From: Burkholderia pseudomultivorans | GTDB taxonomy: Bacteria; Pseudomonadota; Gammaproteobacteria; Burkholderiales; Burkholderiaceae | DNA: 64,000 bases | Assembly (NCBI RefSeq): GCF_902499075.1 | Contig: NZ_CABVPP010000001.1 | Span: 454,528-518,527 of the forward strand | Reading direction: 5' to 3' | Shown here: positions 62,899-64,000 of the stretch, piece by piece | Numbering within the stretch: the stretch's first letter is position 1 | How the letters are laid out: every line of letters begins with the position of its first letter | Notes under the pieces: model-generated | What the model saw: only the letters and a program-made list of their open reading frames with translations | What the model was told of the DNA's origin: nothing | Database searches by the model: none | Translations under genes and position numbers: made by a program

Positions 62899-63282
62899 TC
62901 AAACGACGTATTGCGCGATGCCGTTGCCGAACGACCAGTCCTCCTTCAGCACCTCGACCAGACTGATGAATACGTCCTGCGGCCGCACGCCCGGCTGCTT
63001 CGCGAGATGGTCCGCAATCGTCCGGTACAGCGCCTGCTTCTGCTCGAGCGTGCGCGTGTTGTTCGCGGTGATCTGGATCATCACCAGATCGTCGCTGCGC
63101 TCGATGTCGAGGTAATGGCGGCCGAACACGAAGTTCTCCGCCGCATGCTCGGTGACGACCATGAAGATGTCGTCTTCCGGCACGTTGAACGCGTGCATCA
63201 GCGCGCGATGCACGCCGTCGACGAGAGCCGCGCGATAGGCGGCGGGCTTGCCTTCGCGCAGCGCGATACGGGTGAATGGCAT
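62899..63282 (-). CDS. Tautomerase-family protein
   Basis: 127 residues. Met is followed by Pro2 (MPFTRIALREG), the catalytic N-terminal proline after Met removal. IFMVVTEHAAENFVFG and DVFISLVEVLKEDWSFGNG fit the longer tautomerase family of Burkholderia. Divergent from the LysR gene, which may regulate it. Confidence 0.85.
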   Translation of the reverse strand: MPFTRIALREGKPAAYRAALVDGVHRALMHAFNVPEDDIFMVVTEHAAENFVFGRHYLDIERSDDLVMIQITANNTRTLEQKQALYRTIADHLAKQPGVRPQDVFISLVEVLKEDWSFGNGIAQYVV

Positions 63283-63398
63283 GGTCTTGCTCCTGTCGGT
63301 GAAGTCGGGAATCGAAACATCGGACTGCCCCGTCAGGTTAGGCGCGCCAAACTATAATAAACAGTCATCTTCGGATATTTCATCCATTTCCATCTGAA

Positions 63399-64000
63399 AT
63401 GAAAGTTCTCGATCTCGATGCGGTGCGGGCCTTCGTGCTGGTCGCCGATCTCGCCAGCTTCACGCGCGCCGCCGACGCGCTCGGCACCACGCAATCGGCG
63501 GTGAGCCTCAAGCTGAAACGGCTCGAAGCCCATCTCGGCAAGCCGCTGCTCGCGCGCACGCCGCGCGTCGTCAAACTGGCGGCCGACGGCGAAAGCTTCC
63601 TGCCGGCCGCCCGCGCGCTGCTCGATGCGCACGATCGCGCGCTCGGCGCGATCGCGACCGGCACGCACCGGCTGTCGCTCGGCGTCAGCGAGCATGTCGC
63701 GGTGCCGGACCTGCCGGCCGTGCTGACGAGTCTGCATCGGCAGGATCCGGGGCTGTCGCTCGAAATGCACCTCGGGATGTCGACGAACCTGCTCGCGCAG
63801 TACGACGAGCGCCGGCTCGACGCGGCGATCGTGCGGCACGAACCCGGCGAGGACCCGCCGCGCGAAGACGGCACGCCGCTGTTCACCGAGCCGCTCGCGT
63901 GGCTCGCCGCGCCCGACTGGGCGCCGCGCGCGGGCGAGCCGCTGCCGCTCGCGGTACTGGCCGGCCCGTGCGGCGTGCGGGCCGCCGCATTGCGCGCGCT
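63399..64000 (+). CDS. LysR-family regulator, cut by the right edge
   Basis: About 200 residues are visible from ATG 63,399. N-terminal HTH: LDAVRAFVLVADLASFTRAADALGTTQSAVSLKLKRLEAHLGKPLL; the effector domain has begun (LSLGVSEHVAVPDLPAVLTSLH). AT-rich DNA of about 60 bp before it probably holds its own and the tautomerase operator. Confidence 0.93.
   Translation, partial: MKVLDLDAVRAFVLVADLASFTRAADALGTTQSAVSLKLKRLEAHLGKPLLARTPRVVKLAADGESFLPAARALLDAHDRALGAIATGTHRLSLGVSEHVAVPDLPAVLTSLHRQDPGLSLEMHLGMSTNLLAQYDERRLDAAIVRHEPGEDPPREDGTPLFTEPLAWLAAPDWAPRAGEPLPLAVLAGPCGVRAAALRA

Overview
The window joins two very different kinds of DNA. From about 27,490 to the right end it is high-GC (roughly two thirds G+C) chromosome of a Burkholderia-type betaproteobacterium, most likely of the Burkholderia cepacia complex. 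The identification rests on gene content and order: rpsU, a yqeY-like gene, dnaG and a long rpoD in one block; then tsaD, folE2, xseB-ispA-dxs, polA, thrB with a DUF2782 gene, ohrR-ohr and modABC/modE. From 1 to about 27,451 it is AT-richer (around half G+C) accessory DNA with different promoters, terminators and codon use: the right end of an integrated plasmid-like element that continues beyond the left edge.

The element carries a RepL-like replication initiator (4,995-5,432) behind a 700-bp non-coding region closed by a perfect 49-bp inverted repeat and containing six CCCG(T/A)AGGG units; a three-gene mobilisation operon with a MobF-type relaxase-helicase (10,764-15,063); an array-type helix-turn-helix protein split by a frameshift at an A7 run (16,617-18,027); a membrane-anchored ClpX-type zinc finger; an orphan DNA methyltransferase; two ankyrin-type proteins; a HEPN-motif protein; a DUF6402 protein with an overlapping membrane-anchored partner; and, at its right boundary, a compact defence operon with a CD-NTase, an S-4TM membrane effector and a trypsin-like protease (CBASS-type). 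No integrase, capsid or type IV secretion gene is visible, so any integrase must lie left of the window or be absent.

The junction is unusual. The chromosomal tRNA-Ile(CAT) gene next to rpoD survives only as its 5' half (27,452-27,489), cut in the anticodon loop. The element carries a complete but different tRNA-Ile(CAT) of its own (27,236-27,313) with its own terminator, which looks like replacement of a gene the insertion destroyed.

The chromosomal part is mostly housekeeping. The macromolecular-synthesis block rpsU/yqeY/dnaG/rpoD is followed by tsaD (tRNA t6A), folE2, the isoprenoid operon xseB-ispA-dxs, a Rieske oxygenase, a sulfurtransferase, a Tat-exported dienelactone-hydrolase-like protein, NDH-2, polA back-to-back with a LOG-family gene, AMP nucleosidase, thrB, a peroxide-defence pair, a polyester-depolymerase-like hydrolase, molybdate uptake with its regulator, a CYTH-CHAD protein, a tautomerase and a LysR regulator cut by the right edge. 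Regulatory sites of note here are a 14-bp-arm palindrome centred on the -10 box of a DUF3563 gene and a ModE-like box before modA.
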